DNA of 64,000 bases from Buchnera aphidicola (Uroleucon sonchi) (lineage in GTDB: Bacteria; Pseudomonadota; Gammaproteobacteria; Enterobacterales; Enterobacteriaceae). The translations under genes and the position numbers were made by a program. The notes under the pieces were generated by a model. The model saw only the letters and a list, made by a program, of their open reading frames with translations, had not been told where the DNA came from and ran no database searches. The stretch spans positions 496,001 through 560,000 of the forward strand of contig NZ_CP047588.1 of assembly GCF_011035165.1 (NCBI RefSeq), given 5' to 3'. Position 1 is the stretch's first letter; each line of letters opens with the position of its first letter. Below are positions 10,572 to 20,601 of the stretch, in pieces.

Positions 10572-12332
10572 GTGAAAAATATTTATAATATATCACGTTT
10601 TATTGAATTTTGGCCCATTTTAAAACGTTTAACATCATATGTGAATCCTTATAAAAAACAATTATTTTTAGCATGTATTTTGCTTTTGAGTGGATCAATA
10701 TCAGAAGTTTTAGGGCCAATATTAATCAGTTATTTTATTGATAATATGTTAGCAAAACATCAATTGCATTTGATAATAATATTTTTTTTAATTGTATTAT
10801 TTATAATACTACAAATATTATCAGTTTTTTTAAACTATTTTCAAAGTATTTTATTCAATAAAATTGCAGTAAAAATTGTAAATAAATTACGAAAAGACGT
10901 CATGTATGCAGCTTTAAGACAACCAATGAGTGTATTTGACACTCAACCAATTGGACAAATGATTTCAAAAGTAACTAGTGATACTGAATCTATCAAAGAA
11001 CTATATGATACAGTTGCACCAACATTATTTCGTAATATAATATTAATTTTTGTTATATTATGTGCTATGTTTACACTAGAATGGCATATGGCAATTATAG
11101 CTTTATGTATTTTACCTGTAGTGATTACTATTATGTTATTTTATCAATATTATAGCACGCCTCTTTTAAGACTAGTACGATCTTATTTATCTGATATTAA
11201 TAATAAATTAAACGAAACTATTAATGGAATGAATGTAATTCAACAATTTCGTCAAGAAGATAGTTTTAAAGAAAAAATGAAAAATAGTAGTTATTTACAT
11301 TATATATCACGTATGAAGATACTTAGATTAGATGGAATATTACTTAGACCATTATTAAGTTTTATATCTGCTCTTGTATTATGTAATTTTATAATATTAT
11401 TTAGTTTTTTCCCTACAAAAAGCTTTGAAGTCGGAATATTATATGCATTTATTACTTATTTAGGTAGACTAAATGAACCTTTAATTGCTATTACTATGCA
11501 ACAAACACTCTTTCAACAATCTATTGTCTCAGGCGAAAGAATGTTTTCACTAATAGATTCACCCCAACAAAAATATGGAGATAATAATATTGCATTAAAT
11601 AGTGGAAAAATAGAAATTAAAAATGTTAGCTTTAGTTATAAAAATTCAAAAAAAAATATATTAAATAATATTAATATTTGCATTCCATCTAAAAGTTTTA
11701 TTGCATTTGTAGGAGATACTGGAAGTGGAAAAAGCACTTTAGCTAATTTATTAATGGGATATTATCCTATTACATATGGAGAAATATATTTAGATGGCAC
11801 ATCTATTAATTTAATTAGCCATAAAATTTTAAGAAAAAATATATTAATGGTACAACAAGATCCTATAGTTTTATCAGATACTGTTTTTGCAAATATTGCG
11901 TTAGGTAGAACAACATCAGAAAAGAAAATTTGGAATATATTAGATACCGTTTATCTTTCTTCTTTAGTTCAATCGATGCCTCAGGGAATTTATAGTGTCT
12001 TAGGAGAAGAAGGTAATAATCTATCTGTAGGTCAAAAACAATTATTAGCAATTGCTAGAATTTTAGTTAAGTACCCTAAAATACTTATATTAGATGAAGC
12101 TACTGCGAATATTGATTCTGAAACAGAACAACTTGTTCAAAAAACACTTTTATCAATACGTAAAAATTGTACTTTAATTATTATTGCTCATAGATTATCA
12201 ACAATTACTGAAGCAGATTTAATTGTAGTATTAAAAAAAGGGAAAGTTATTGAATCTGGAACACATCAAGCATTATTAAATCAAAAAGGTATATATTGGA
12301 AAATGTATATGTGTCAAATATTAAAAGTTTAA
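10572..12332 (+). CDS. mdlB: MdlB, ABC exporter half-transporter
   Basis: MdlB is the partner of MdlA. The N-terminal membrane domain (about 25-310) is followed by an ATPase domain with Walker A GDTGSGKST at about 381-389, signature LSVGQKQL and Walker B LILDEATANID with a proper catalytic Glu. The signature is non-canonical (V for G), so the two ATP sites of the MdlAB dimer are unequal. The start is GTG. The stop codon abuts the 3' end of the convergent 4.5S RNA gene. Why an endosymbiont keeps a drug-type exporter is unclear; export of a metabolite or lipid is only a guess. Confidence 0.95.
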   Translation: MKNIYNISRFIEFWPILKRLTSYVNPYKKQLFLACILLLSGSISEVLGPILISYFIDNMLAKHQLHLIIIFFLIVLFIILQILSVFLNYFQSILFNKIAVKIVNKLRKDVMYAALRQPMSVFDTQPIGQMISKVTSDTESIKELYDTVAPTLFRNIILIFVILCAMFTLEWHMAIIALCILPVVITIMLFYQYYSTPLLRLVRSYLSDINNKLNETINGMNVIQQFRQEDSFKEKMKNSSYLHYISRMKILRLDGILLRPLLSFISALVLCNFIILFSFFPTKSFEVGILYAFITYLGRLNEPLIAITMQQTLFQQSIVSGERMFSLIDSPQQKYGDNNIALNSGKIEIKNVSFSYKNSKKNILNNINICIPSKSFIAFVGDTGSGKSTLANLLMGYYPITYGEIYLDGTSINLISHKILRKNILMVQQDPIVLSDTVFANIALGRTTSEKKIWNILDTVYLSSLVQSMPQGIYSVLGEEGNNLSVGQKQLLAIARILVKYPKILILDEATANIDSETEQLVQKTLLSIRKNCTLIIIAHRLSTITEADLIVVLKKGKVIESGTHQALLNQKGIYWKMYMCQILKV

Positions 12333-12440
12333 GAGTTTTTGTTAGCTTAATCAAAACACCTGTATAAATTGAGATGGCTGCTTTTTTCCAAATCTGACCA
12401 AATATTCAATAGTACAGTGTTTGGAGCTAACAAAAAACTC
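12333..12440 (-). ncRNA. ffs: 4.5S RNA, RNA of the signal recognition particle
   Basis: Read on the - strand, the ends pair closely (GAGTTTTTTGTTAGCT with AGCTAACAAAAACTC), giving one long hairpin of 108 nt; E. coli 4.5S is 114 nt. The apical domain contains GGTCAG...GGAA...AGCAGCC at about 12373-12396, aligned without gaps to the E. coli Ffh-binding domain. The GGAA tetraloop is kept, but the three pairs below it are all A-U instead of including two C-G pairs. In E. coli ffs also lies between mdlB and dnaX. With Ffh it targets membrane proteins co-translationally to the Sec machinery. The 61-codon reading frame on the other strand is not a gene. Confidence 0.93.
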
Positions 12441-12648
12441 TTTAAATATAAATATTTATATTTAGTTTTATGCTTAAATACATACTTATTTTATAGCTTA
12501 ATTTTAAAAGTTACAACTAATATTTTCAATAATAAAAAAAGATTTATAAAATAAATACATGAAATTTTTATAAAATACACTCAGAATACTTTCATAATAT
12601 ACTAAATATTGATAGCATAATATTATTTTCATACAAATTATAAAATAT

Positions 12649-13743
12649 ATGAGTTATCAAATATTCGCACAAAAATGGCGTCCACAGTCATTTCAAGATA
12701 TTATTGGACAAAAAAATATTGTTTCTGCAATATCTAATGGATTAGATCTTGGGCGCATTCATCATGCATGGTTATTCTCAGGTACAAGAGGGGTAGGTAA
12801 AACTACTATTGCTAGATTATTAGCTAAGAGTTTAAATTGTCAAAAAGGTATTACATCTCACCCTTGCAGAAAATGTATTATCTGTCAAGAAATTGAAAAA
12901 GGATTATGTTTAGATGTAATTGAAATTGATGGAGCTTCTCGTACTAAAGTAGAAGATATGAGAGATATGTTAAATAATATTTCTTATGCTCCCAATAACA
13001 GTCGTTTTAAAATATATCTAATTGATGAAGTACACATGTTATCTCGACACAGTTTTAATGCGTTACTTAAAACATTAGAAGAGCCTCCTAAGCATATTAA
13101 ATTTATTTTAGCTACTACCGATATAGAAAAAATTCCTAAAACTATTATATCTCGTTGTTTATATTTTCAATTGCAGGTAATCTCTGAAGAAAAAATTTTG
13201 GATTTTTTAAAAATTATATTATCAAGAGAATCTATTAAAGCTGATGTATCTGCTTTAAAAAAAATTGCTTATCATGCTAAAGGAAGTATGAGAGACGCAT
13301 TAAATTTATTAGAATATGCTATCAATGCAGGAAATGGAAATATTACACTAAACAATACAATCGATATATTAGGTTTACCATTAGAAAAATATTCTTTTTT
13401 ATTAACTCAATCAATATTAACAATTAATGCTAAAAAAACAATGTTTTTATTAAACAGAATAAATAATATCGGAGTAGAATGGGAAGAAATTTTAACAGAA
13501 ATATTGCGTTTTTTACATCGCATTTCTATAGCACAACATGTTGTATTAATATCTAAAAAATCTATTGAAGATATTTATCAAAAACATATTTATGCTATAT
13601 CTAAAAATATTACTAAAAAAAATATACAATTATGTTATCAAATATTATTAAATGGAAAAAAAGAATTGCCATTTGCTCCTAGTCGTAAAATAGGAGTAGA
13701 AATGACTTTATTGCGAGCAATAAATACAATGAAAATAAATTAA
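12649..13743 (+). CDS. dnaX: DNA polymerase III clamp-loader subunit, short (gamma-like) form
   Basis: The clamp loader loads the beta clamp. The N-terminal 364 residues match E. coli DnaX domains I-III: Walker A GTRGVGKTT at 45-53, zinc ligands Cys64, Cys73, Cys76 and Cys79, Walker B LIDEVHM, and the SRC motif in ISRCLYF. E. coli makes tau (643) and, by frameshifting, gamma (431). This gene ends before both, and no slippery A AAA AAG site is seen near the end. The tau-specific DnaB- and alpha-binding domains are therefore missing, and the next 480 bases hold no gene. The start ATG has no clear Shine-Dalgarno site but aligns exactly with E. coli MSYQ. Confidence 0.95.
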   Translation: MSYQIFAQKWRPQSFQDIIGQKNIVSAISNGLDLGRIHHAWLFSGTRGVGKTTIARLLAKSLNCQKGITSHPCRKCIICQEIEKGLCLDVIEIDGASRTKVEDMRDMLNNISYAPNNSRFKIYLIDEVHMLSRHSFNALLKTLEEPPKHIKFILATTDIEKIPKTIISRCLYFQLQVISEEKILDFLKIILSRESIKADVSALKKIAYHAKGSMRDALNLLEYAINAGNGNITLNNTIDILGLPLEKYSFLLTQSILTINAKKTMFLLNRINNIGVEWEEILTEILRFLHRISIAQHVVLISKKSIEDIYQKHIYAISKNITKKNIQLCYQILLNGKKELPFAPSRKIGVEMTLLRAINTMKIN

Positions 13744-14226
13744 ATTCATGAAATATATAATTATGCAGAATTGTTATTAAATATAAATACAAAATTATAT
13801 AATATGATGATTATTAATTAATAAATAACTATCTATTTATATAAATATTACAAATATTTCAAAAAAATGTAAAAGAATTATAATATATAATATTCTCAGA
13901 AATACTATAATCAAAAAAATATTAATAAATTACTTTTCAATATAGAATATAATCATCTTCTGTATTACTACACATAAACAATAAAAAAATTTAATTCATT
14001 AAATAAAAAACATGAATTATAAAAAAATGAACAAAATTTATTCACGAGTTAATCATATTTTTGAAATATATATCATGCAATAACATCAAACCGAAATTTA
14101 TTCTTTAGAAAAAAATCTTATATACAATATTAATAAATTGTTGATATAAAAATTTTAAAAATAATATTTATTAAATAACACTTAAAACAATAGATTCTTT
14201 CATGTTATATAAAGAGAATAAAAAAT
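13744..14226. other. Geneless spacer between dnaX and ybaB
   Basis: 483 AT-rich bases with stops in all frames and no RNA gene recognised. Its place after a shortened dnaX suggests it may include the eroded tau-coding end, but I see no residual similarity by eye. Confidence 0.55.
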
Positions 14227-14556
14227 ATGTTTACTAAAAATAGTTTAGGTAATTTAATGAAACAAGCACAACAAATGCAAGAAAAAATGGCTAAAATACA
14301 GGAAGAAATAGCTAAGATGGAAGTCACAGGAGAAGCTGGTGCTGGATTAGTTAAAGTAACTATAAATGGTGCTCATAACTGTAGACGTGTTGAAGTAGAC
14401 CCAAGTCTTCTAAAAGATGATAAAGATATGTTAGAGGATTTAGCTGCTGCTGCTTTTAATGATGCAACAAGAAGAATATCAGAAGTACAAAAAAAGAAAA
14501 TGTCAGCTATATCTACAGGAATACAGTTACCTAATGGATTTAATATTCCTATTTAA
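14227..14556 (+). CDS. ybaB: YbaB/EbfC nucleoid-associated protein
   Basis: A small dimeric DNA-binding protein of the YbaB family, 109 residues as in E. coli. The N-terminal helix ([21 protein letters not shown]) is followed by [26 protein letters not shown] and a C-terminal helical part. The family binds DNA with tweezer-like dimers and may help organise the nucleoid, a role that could matter more here because hupB is missing from its usual place. In E. coli the order is dnaX-ybaB-recR; recR is absent here and the gap to htpG is 144 bases. The ribosome site AAAGAGAA lies just upstream. Confidence 0.96.
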   Translation: MFTKNSLGNLMKQAQQMQEKMAKIQEEIAKMEVTGEAGAGLVKVTINGAHNCRRVEVDPSLLKDDKDMLEDLAAAAFNDATRRISEVQKKKMSAISTGIQLPNGFNIPI

Positions 14557-14700
14557 TTTTTATAAAGACATTTGATATTATAATAAATTAACATATTTTT
14601 AAATATAATTAATATATTCTTTATATTTTAAAATATTAAATTGATAAATATTTTTATCTTTTAATATTAATTATTTAAAATATATATAAGAGATAGTCCT

Positions 14701-16575
14701 ATGCAAACACCAAAAAAAGAAATATATAATTTTCAGTCAGAAGTAAAACAATTATTACATTTAATGATTCATTCACTATATTCCAACAAAGAAATATTTT
14801 TAAGAGAATTAGTGTCTAATGCATCAGATGCTATAGATAAATTAAGATTTGAATCTATTTCATTACCAGAATTATATGAAAATGATAGTGATTTAAAAAT
14901 TCAAATATCTGTTAATAAAGCACAAAAAACATTAATTATTAGTGACAATGGAATTGGCATGAATAAAAAAGATACTATTGAAAATCTTGGAACAATTGCC
15001 AAATCAGGAACTAAATTATTTTTACAATCTCTAGAAACAAAAAAAAATAAAAAAAATGAACTAATTGGTGAATTTGGAGTGGGATTTTATTCATCTTTTA
15101 TGGTTTCAAATCAAGTATCTATTAGAACTAGATTAGCTGGAACAAAACCTAATGAAGGAATATTATGGGAATCATCTGGGGAAGGCGAATATAATATTAC
15201 TAATATTATAAAAAAAACTAGAGGGACTGAAATTACTTTATTTTTGAAAAAAGAAGAAGAAGAATTTTTGGAAACATGGCGTATTAAAAATATAATTAGC
15301 AAATATTCTGATCACATTACAGTTCCCGTATATATGCAGAATTATGATGAAAAAAATAAAACGTATTTTTGGGAGAAAATTAATAAAGCCAAAGCATTAT
15401 GGATTTCAAATAAATCTTCTATTACTGATCAAGAGTATAAAGATTTTTATAAACATCTGACTCATGATCAAAATGACCCTCTTATATGGAGTCATAATCA
15501 TGTAGAAGGTAAACAAGAATATATTAGTTTATTATATGTTCCTCAAAAAGCATCTTGGGATATATGGAATAGAGATCATAAACATGGTTTAAAACTATAT
15601 GTAAAACGCGTATATGTTATGGATAATTCTCATGAATTTCTTCCTAATTATTTACGTTTTATAAGAGGTCTATTAGATTCTAATGATTTGCCTTTAAATG
15701 TATCACGTGAAATATTGCAAAATAATAACACGACAGGACAATTAAAAAAATCTTTAATTAAAAGATCTTTAAATATATTAGATAAAATGTCTAAAAATCA
15801 TATTGAAAAATATCAAAAATTTTGGAATGAATTTGGTCTAGTTTTCAAAGAAGGTCCTGCTGAAGATCATGAAAATATAGATAAAATCGCTGATTTATTA
15901 CGTTTTACATCGATTCAAAATAATACTGCAGAACAAAATATATCTTTGAAAACATATATATCAAACATGCATGACAAACAAGAAAAAATATATTACATCA
16001 CTGCAGATAGTTATTTAGCAGCAAAAAATAGTCCTCATTTAGAAATTTTTAAAAAAAATAAAATTGATGTTTTATTATTATCAGATCGTATTGATGAATG
16101 GATGATGAATTATTTAATTGAATTTCAAGGCAAAAAATTTCAATCTATTAGCAAAGAAGATGCTTCAATTAATAAAATTAACCAAGAAACAAAAATAAAA
16201 AATAATGATATTTCAACAGAAATGATTAATTTTTTAAAAAAAGTCAAAAAATTACTTGGAAATAGAGTAAAAGATGTAAGATTTACTAATCGTTTAACAG
16301 ATACTCCATGTGTTTTACTCAGTGATGCAAAAGAAATGACCACACAAATGGCTAAACTTTTTTCTGCTGCAGGACAATCTGTTCCAGAATTAAAATATAT
16401 TTTTGAAATTAACCCAGAGCATATATTAATAAAAAAAATATGTTTTATTACAAATGAGGATGAGTTTAATGAATGGATAAAACTATTATTAGATCAAGCT
16501 TTCTTTTCTGAAACAGGTCACTTAGATAATCCACATAAATTTATTTCTAGAATGAATAAATTACTTTTGAAGTAA
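14701..16575 (+). CDS. htpG: HtpG, bacterial Hsp90 chaperone
   Basis: HtpG is the homodimeric bacterial Hsp90. The N-terminal GHKL ATPase domain shows [15 protein letters not shown] (about 33-47), DNGIGM and [12 protein letters not shown]. The middle domain contains the [11 protein letters not shown] segment and the C-terminal dimerisation domain ends the protein. Its length of 624 equals E. coli. An AAGAGATAG ribosome site precedes the ATG. It is the last chaperone of this block and is followed by a strong hairpin. Several A8-type tracts occur (for example near 15041-15058) but the frame is intact. Essentially nothing is missing, so it is probably functional. Confidence 0.98.
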   Translation: MQTPKKEIYNFQSEVKQLLHLMIHSLYSNKEIFLRELVSNASDAIDKLRFESISLPELYENDSDLKIQISVNKAQKTLIISDNGIGMNKKDTIENLGTIAKSGTKLFLQSLETKKNKKNELIGEFGVGFYSSFMVSNQVSIRTRLAGTKPNEGILWESSGEGEYNITNIIKKTRGTEITLFLKKEEEEFLETWRIKNIISKYSDHITVPVYMQNYDEKNKTYFWEKINKAKALWISNKSSITDQEYKDFYKHLTHDQNDPLIWSHNHVEGKQEYISLLYVPQKASWDIWNRDHKHGLKLYVKRVYVMDNSHEFLPNYLRFIRGLLDSNDLPLNVSREILQNNNTTGQLKKSLIKRSLNILDKMSKNHIEKYQKFWNEFGLVFKEGPAEDHENIDKIADLLRFTSIQNNTAEQNISLKTYISNMHDKQEKIYYITADSYLAAKNSPHLEIFKKNKIDVLLLSDRIDEWMMNYLIEFQGKKFQSISKEDASINKINQETKIKNNDISTEMINFLKKVKKLLGNRVKDVRFTNRLTDTPCVLLSDAKEMTTQMAKLFSAAGQSVPELKYIFEINPEHILIKKICFITNEDEFNEWIKLLLDQAFFSETGHLDNPHKFISRMNKLLLK

Positions 16576-16586
16576 TAAATTAGTAT

Positions 16587-16618
16587 GATTACTACTACTA
16601 TGTCGTATAGTAGTAATC
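16587..16618 (+). terminator. Terminator-like hairpin after htpG
   Basis: GATTACTACTA at 16587-16597 pairs with TAGTAGTAATC at 16608-16618 (11 perfect pairs), 11 bases after the htpG stop. TTAATATT follows, with a T tract only at 16635-16640, so termination strength is uncertain. Confidence 0.5.
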
Positions 16619-16656
16619 TTAATATTAACTAATATTTTTTATAAGACATGATTGAT

Positions 16657-17304
16657 ATGCGTATTATTCTTATTGGAGCGCCTGGAACAGGAAAAGGAAC
16701 ACAAGGAATATTTATTTCAGAAAGATATAACGTGCCAAAAATATCTACAGGGGATATGTTAAGAGAAGAAGTTTATTTAAAAACCAAGATTGGTTTGATA
16801 ATTAAAAATATTATCGCACAAGGTCAATTAGTTCCTAATAAAATTGTTTGTAATTTGATAAAAAAACGTATTCAAAAAAAAGATTGTATTAATGGTTTTT
16901 TATTAGATGGGTTCCCAAGAACAATTAAACAGGCAATATATTTATCAAACATTAATTTTAAAATAGATTATATTTTAGAATTTATCGTACCATTTCATAC
17001 AATATTAGAACGTATATCTGGTAGACGCGTGCATACTGATTCAGGTCGTATTTATCATATTAAATTTAAACCTCCAAAAATTCAAAATAAGGATGATATA
17101 ACTGGAGAATTATTAACAATTCGAGAAGATGATAAAATAGAAAGTATAAAAACAAGATTAGAAGAATATAAAAAAATACATGACCCATTAATTAATTATT
17201 ATATTAATTTACACAAAATAGGACATATAAAATTCTTTCAAATTGATGGCACTAATTCAGTGTCATTAATTCATAAAAAAATAGAGAAAATTTTAAATAA
17301 ATGA
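16657..17304 (+). CDS. adk: Adenylate kinase
   Basis: Catalyses ATP + AMP = 2 ADP, keeping adenylate pools balanced in the cytosol. P-loop GAPGTGKGTQ is at 7-16, then TGDMLREE (AMP site), LLDGFPRT, and the LID segment GRRVHTDSGRIYH. I chose the ATG at 16657 because the protein then begins MRIILIGAPG like E. coli (215 residues against 214); an in-frame ATG at 16648 would add MID. Neither start has a good Shine-Dalgarno element. The gene ends 5 bases before the oppositely oriented tRNA-Arg gene. Confidence 0.96.
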   Translation: MRIILIGAPGTGKGTQGIFISERYNVPKISTGDMLREEVYLKTKIGLIIKNIIAQGQLVPNKIVCNLIKKRIQKKDCINGFLLDGFPRTIKQAIYLSNINFKIDYILEFIVPFHTILERISGRRVHTDSGRIYHIKFKPPKIQNKDDITGELLTIREDDKIESIKTRLEEYKKIHDPLINYYINLHKIGHIKFFQIDGTNSVSLIHKKIEKILNK

Positions 17305-17309
17305 TTATG

Positions 17310-17383
17310 TGCGTTCTACAGGATTCGAACCTGTGACCTACGGCTTAGAAGGCCGTTGCTCTATCCAGCTAAGCTAAGAACGC
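17310..17383 (-). tRNA. tRNA-Arg (anticodon UCU)
   Basis: On the - strand a 74-base cloverleaf begins GCGTTCT and ends AGAACGC plus discriminator A. The T arm contains GGTTCGAATCC. The anticodon loop CTTCTAA gives anticodon UCU, reading AGA/AGG. AGA is the dominant Arg codon in this AT-rich genome, so this is a heavily used tRNA. No CCA is encoded. Confidence 0.97.
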
Positions 17384-17538
17384 ATCAAATACATGATATT
17401 AAAAATAAAATTTAACATTAATATACAAGATATACAAGTAAATACTATTAATATTATAAAATAATATGTTATATATTATATAATATTAATATTTTTATAA
17501 ATATAAAAAAATATAAACACCTAACTGAGCTGCTCAAA

Positions 17539-18402
17539 ATGTCTGCAATCATCATAGATGGTAATAAAATTGCAAAAAAATTGCAATTAAAAATTGCACA
17601 AAAAACTTATCAAAGAAAAAAAAATGGAAAAAAAATACCTGGATTAGCCATGATTTTAGTTGGTAAACATATTCCTTCAGAAATTTATTTAAATAAAAAA
17701 AGAATTGCATGTAAAAATGTTGGTTTTTTTTCAGAATATTGGAATTTTCCTGATAATGTTAATGAAATGCAAATATTAAATCTCATTCATAAATTAAATA
17801 ATGATATAAATATTGATGGTATTTTAATACAATTACCTCTTCCAAAACATATAAATTATACAAATGTTTTAAGTAGTATTGTTCCAGATAAAGATGTTGA
17901 TGGTTTTCATCCTTATAATACTGGTTCTTTATGTCAAAGAACACCTAAATTAAGAGCATGCACGCCAAAAGGTATTATTACAATGTTGCAATATCAAAAA
18001 ATTAAAACTCATGGATTACATGCAGTAATGGTAGGAGCATCAAATATAGTAGGAAGACCCATGAGTTTAGAATTATTATTAGCTGGCTGTACAACTACTG
18101 TTACACATCGATTTACTAAAAATTTAAAATATCATGTAAAACATGCAGATTTATTAATTGTAGCTGTTGGAAAAGCTAATTTTTTAAAAGGAACATGGGT
18201 AAAAAATGGATCTATAGTTATAGATGTAGGTATTAACAGATTAAAAAATGGCAGAATAGTAGGAGATGTAGATTTTAAGAATGCATGTTTACGAGCAGCA
18301 TATATAACTCCTGTTCCTGGAGGAGTAGGTCCTATGACAGTTGCAACATTATTACAAAATACATTAGAAGCATGTGAAAATCATCATGATACTTTAAAGT
18401 AA
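17539..18402 (+). CDS. folD: FolD, methylenetetrahydrofolate dehydrogenase/cyclohydrolase
   Basis: This bifunctional NADP-dependent enzyme interconverts 5,10-methylene-, methenyl- and 10-formyl-tetrahydrofolate, supplying formyl groups for initiator tRNA (see fmt) and purines. The protein has 287 residues (288 in E. coli). Motifs: [13 protein letters not shown] with the catalytic Lys at about 54, [28 protein letters not shown]-binding [11 protein letters not shown] and the final [16 protein letters not shown]. The stop codon at 18400-18402 directly abuts the stop codon of the convergent cysS gene, so the two genes have no spacer at all. Confidence 0.98.
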   Translation: MSAIIIDGNKIAKKLQLKIAQKTYQRKKNGKKIPGLAMILVGKHIPSEIYLNKKRIACKNVGFFSEYWNFPDNVNEMQILNLIHKLNNDINIDGILIQLPLPKHINYTNVLSSIVPDKDVDGFHPYNTGSLCQRTPKLRACTPKGIITMLQYQKIKTHGLHAVMVGASNIVGRPMSLELLLAGCTTTVTHRFTKNLKYHVKHADLLIVAVGKANFLKGTWVKNGSIVIDVGINRLKNGRIVGDVDFKNACLRAAYITPVPGGVGPMTVATLLQNTLEACENHHDTLK

Positions 18403-19791
18403 TTATTTTTTACGCCATGTTGTTGTTCCATCATCTAAATCTTCTAATAGAATATCTAAAGAAATTAATTTTGATCGTATTTCATCAGCTTCTTTCCATA
18501 ATTTCAATTTCCTAGCTATATGTCTTTTTTTGATTAAATATTCTATTTTTTTTTCTAAACTCGTGTTTAATATAGGTCTATTTTTTAAAAAATCTTCTGG
18601 TTGTTTTGATAAAAATCCTAAATAATTAGCTAATTTTTTTAGTCTAAAAGAAAATTTATTTGTTTTTAACATATCTTTTTTCTTAAAAAAATTAATTTTT
18701 TTTGCTATTTGTAAAAAAATACTAAAAACTTTAGGAGTATTAAAGTCATCATTCATAGCATTATAAAATTCTAATTCAAAATTCATTCCTTCATCTTCAT
18801 TAGATATAGGATAAGTATTATTTAAAGAAGAATATAAATATTTTAATGATATCGCTGCTTGATCGACATGGATTCTACTATAATGAATCGGATGACGATA
18901 ATGTGTTGAAAGAAAAAAATAACATATAATTTCAGCATCATAATCTTTCAAAATATCTTTTAAAAAATAAACATTATTTAATGATTTGGACATTTTTTGA
19001 TTTTCTGAAATCACTACACCTGTATGCATCCAAAAATTAATTTTAGATTTATTATTTAAACATTGAGATTGAGCTCTTTCATTTTCATGATGAGGAAAAA
19101 GTAAATCAGAACCACCGCCATGAATATCTACATAATCTTGAAAAAATACATTATTTATTGCGGTACATTCAATATGCCAACCAGGACGACCTTTACCCCA
19201 AGGAGAATCCCAAGAATATTCTTTTTCATCAGTAATTTTCCAGAGTATAAAATCTAAAGGATTTTTTTTTGTATAATTAATTGGAATACGTGATCCAGAT
19301 TTTAAAAATTTTAAAGATTGACCCGATAAATTACCATAATGAGGATAACTATCTACAGAAAAAATAACATCACCATTTTGATTTAAATATGCATGTCGAT
19401 TATTAATAAGTTTGATAATTATTTGAATAATGTTATTAATATAATCTGTAATACGAGGTTCTGAATCTGGAGGGGAAATACCTAATAAAGATAAATCTTG
19501 ATGCATTTCCTGAATCATTAAATTTGTTAAATCATAAACATTAGTATTTTTAGTAATAGATTTTTGTATAATTTTATCATCAATATCAGTAATATTTCGA
19601 ACATATTTTACCTGAAATCCAATTAATCGTAAATAACGTACAACTATGTCAAACACAACAAAAGTACGACCATGTCCAATGTGACAAAAATCATATACAG
19701 TAACACCACATACATATAAGTTAATTTTATTTTTTTGAATAGATTTAAAAATTTCTTTTTTACTAGTTAATGTATTAAAAATTTTTAACAT
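18403..19791 (-). CDS. cysS: Cysteinyl-tRNA synthetase
   Basis: A class I aminoacyl-tRNA synthetase that charges tRNA-Cys. The HIGH motif is CHIGHGRT at about 36-43 and KMSKS is KMSKSLNN at about 266. Zinc ligand Cys28 ([10 protein letters not shown]) is present, with HHENERAQS carrying further ligands. The length of 462 matches E. coli (461), and the C-terminal [11 protein letters not shown] and [11 protein letters not shown] region is kept. The start has AGGA 12 bases upstream. It is convergent with folD and divergent from ybeD. An A9 tract lies inside the gene near 19262-19270. The product should be essential and active. Confidence 0.98.
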   Translation of the reverse strand: MLKIFNTLTSKKEIFKSIQKNKINLYVCGVTVYDFCHIGHGRTFVVFDIVVRYLRLIGFQVKYVRNITDIDDKIIQKSITKNTNVYDLTNLMIQEMHQDLSLLGISPPDSEPRITDYINNIIQIIIKLINNRHAYLNQNGDVIFSVDSYPHYGNLSGQSLKFLKSGSRIPINYTKKNPLDFILWKITDEKEYSWDSPWGKGRPGWHIECTAINNVFFQDYVDIHGGGSDLLFPHHENERAQSQCLNNKSKINFWMHTGVVISENQKMSKSLNNVYFLKDILKDYDAEIICYFFLSTHYRHPIHYSRIHVDQAAISLKYLYSSLNNTYPISNEDEGMNFELEFYNAMNDDFNTPKVFSIFLQIAKKINFFKKKDMLKTNKFSFRLKKLANYLGFLSKQPEDFLKNRPILNTSLEKKIEYLIKKRHIARKLKLWKEADEIRSKLISLDILLEDLDDGTTTWRKK

Positions 19792-20002
19792 ATTATTAAT
19801 CCTAAAAAATCAAATTAAAAAAATAAATAAAATATATAATTTTTTATATCATCTATATGATAAAATAATAAAATAATTCTTTATTAAAAATATATAAAAA
19901 TTTTTAAAATTAATTTAAAAATATAACAAAAAAGTTGAATTTTTATAAAAAATATTATATTTTTTGAAGATATTTTATTATGAAAAAAATTAGGGATCAA
20001 TA

Positions 20003-20266
20003 ATGAAAATAAAATTACGAGAAATGTTACAATTCCCTTGTTTTTTTACTTATAAAATTATTGGATTAGCAAAACCTGAACTAATTGATCAAATAATTAA
20101 AGTAATTCAAATTCAAATCCCTGGAGATTATACTCCTCAAATCAAATCAAGTAATCGAGGAAACTATCTTTCTGTTTCAATTACTATTTGCGCGAAAAAT
20201 TTTGAACAAATTGAAATTTTATATCATGAAATTAGCAAAATTAACATTGTTCGAATAGTTTTATAA
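20003..20266 (+). CDS. ybeD: YbeD family protein (DUF493)
   Basis: A small conserved protein of 87 residues, as in E. coli YbeD. The shared segments are FPCFFTYKIIG, PGDYTPQIKSSNRGNYLSVSITI and the end ISKINIVRIVL. The fold resembles the ACT-like regulatory domain, but the biochemical role is not known. In E. coli ybeD lies beside lipB and dacA; here it stands alone between cysS and cspE. The GGGATCAATA before the ATG is a weak ribosome site. Its retention in a minimal genome suggests a basic function. Confidence 0.93.
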   Translation: MKIKLREMLQFPCFFTYKIIGLAKPELIDQIIKVIQIQIPGDYTPQIKSSNRGNYLSVSITICAKNFEQIEILYHEISKINIVRIVL

Positions 20267-20300
20267 AAAATGATTTTTTAATATCTATAAATACTGTGGA

Positions 20301-20332
20301 TATAGTACAGCCCTGTTCAGAGCCGTACTATA
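20301..20332. terminator. Hairpin between convergent ybeD and cspE
   Basis: TATAGTAC at 20301-20308 pairs with GTACTATA at 20325-20332 around a GC-rich 16-base loop that has two AGCC copies. It lies between the ends of two convergent genes, so a bidirectional terminator is likely, but there is no long T tract. The loop is unusually GC-rich for this genome. Confidence 0.45.
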
Positions 20333-20391
20333 AAAGAAATATTTGTTTATAATCAAATTTTTTATGAAAAAGTATATCAACAATCAAAACA

Positions 20392-20601
20392 CTATATACT
20401 AATAACATTAGCAGCAGATGGTCCTTTTGCTCCTTCAGTTATTTCAAATTCAACACTTTGACCTTCGGCTAAAGTTTTAAATCCATTGCTTTGTATCGCT
20501 GAAAAATGAACAAATACATCTTTACTTCCATCTTCTGGAGTAATAAAACCAAAACCTTTAGATTCATTAAACCACTTCACATTACCTTTAATCTTGGACA
20601 T
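20392..20601 (-). CDS. cspE: Cold-shock-family RNA chaperone CspE
   Basis: A 69-residue single OB-fold nucleic-acid-binding protein that melts RNA secondary structure and can act as an antiterminator. RNP1 KGFGFITP (about 15-22) and RNP2 VFVHF (about 29-33) are intact. Compared with E. coli CspE as remembered, only about five residues differ, which makes it one of the most conserved proteins in the window. The ribosome site AAGGTAAT is well placed. It is transcribed in the same direction as the rRNA genes and begins 154 bases downstream of the rRNA terminator. Confidence 0.97.
   Translation of the reverse strand: MSKIKGNVKWFNESKGFGFITPEDGSKDVFVHFSAIQSNGFKTLAEGQSVEFEITEGAKGPSAANVISI

Noticed and set aside
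12369-12554. 61-codon + strand reading frame after mdlB
   Set aside because: It overlaps the 4.5S RNA gene on the opposite strand; the residues match no family and it has no ribosome site.
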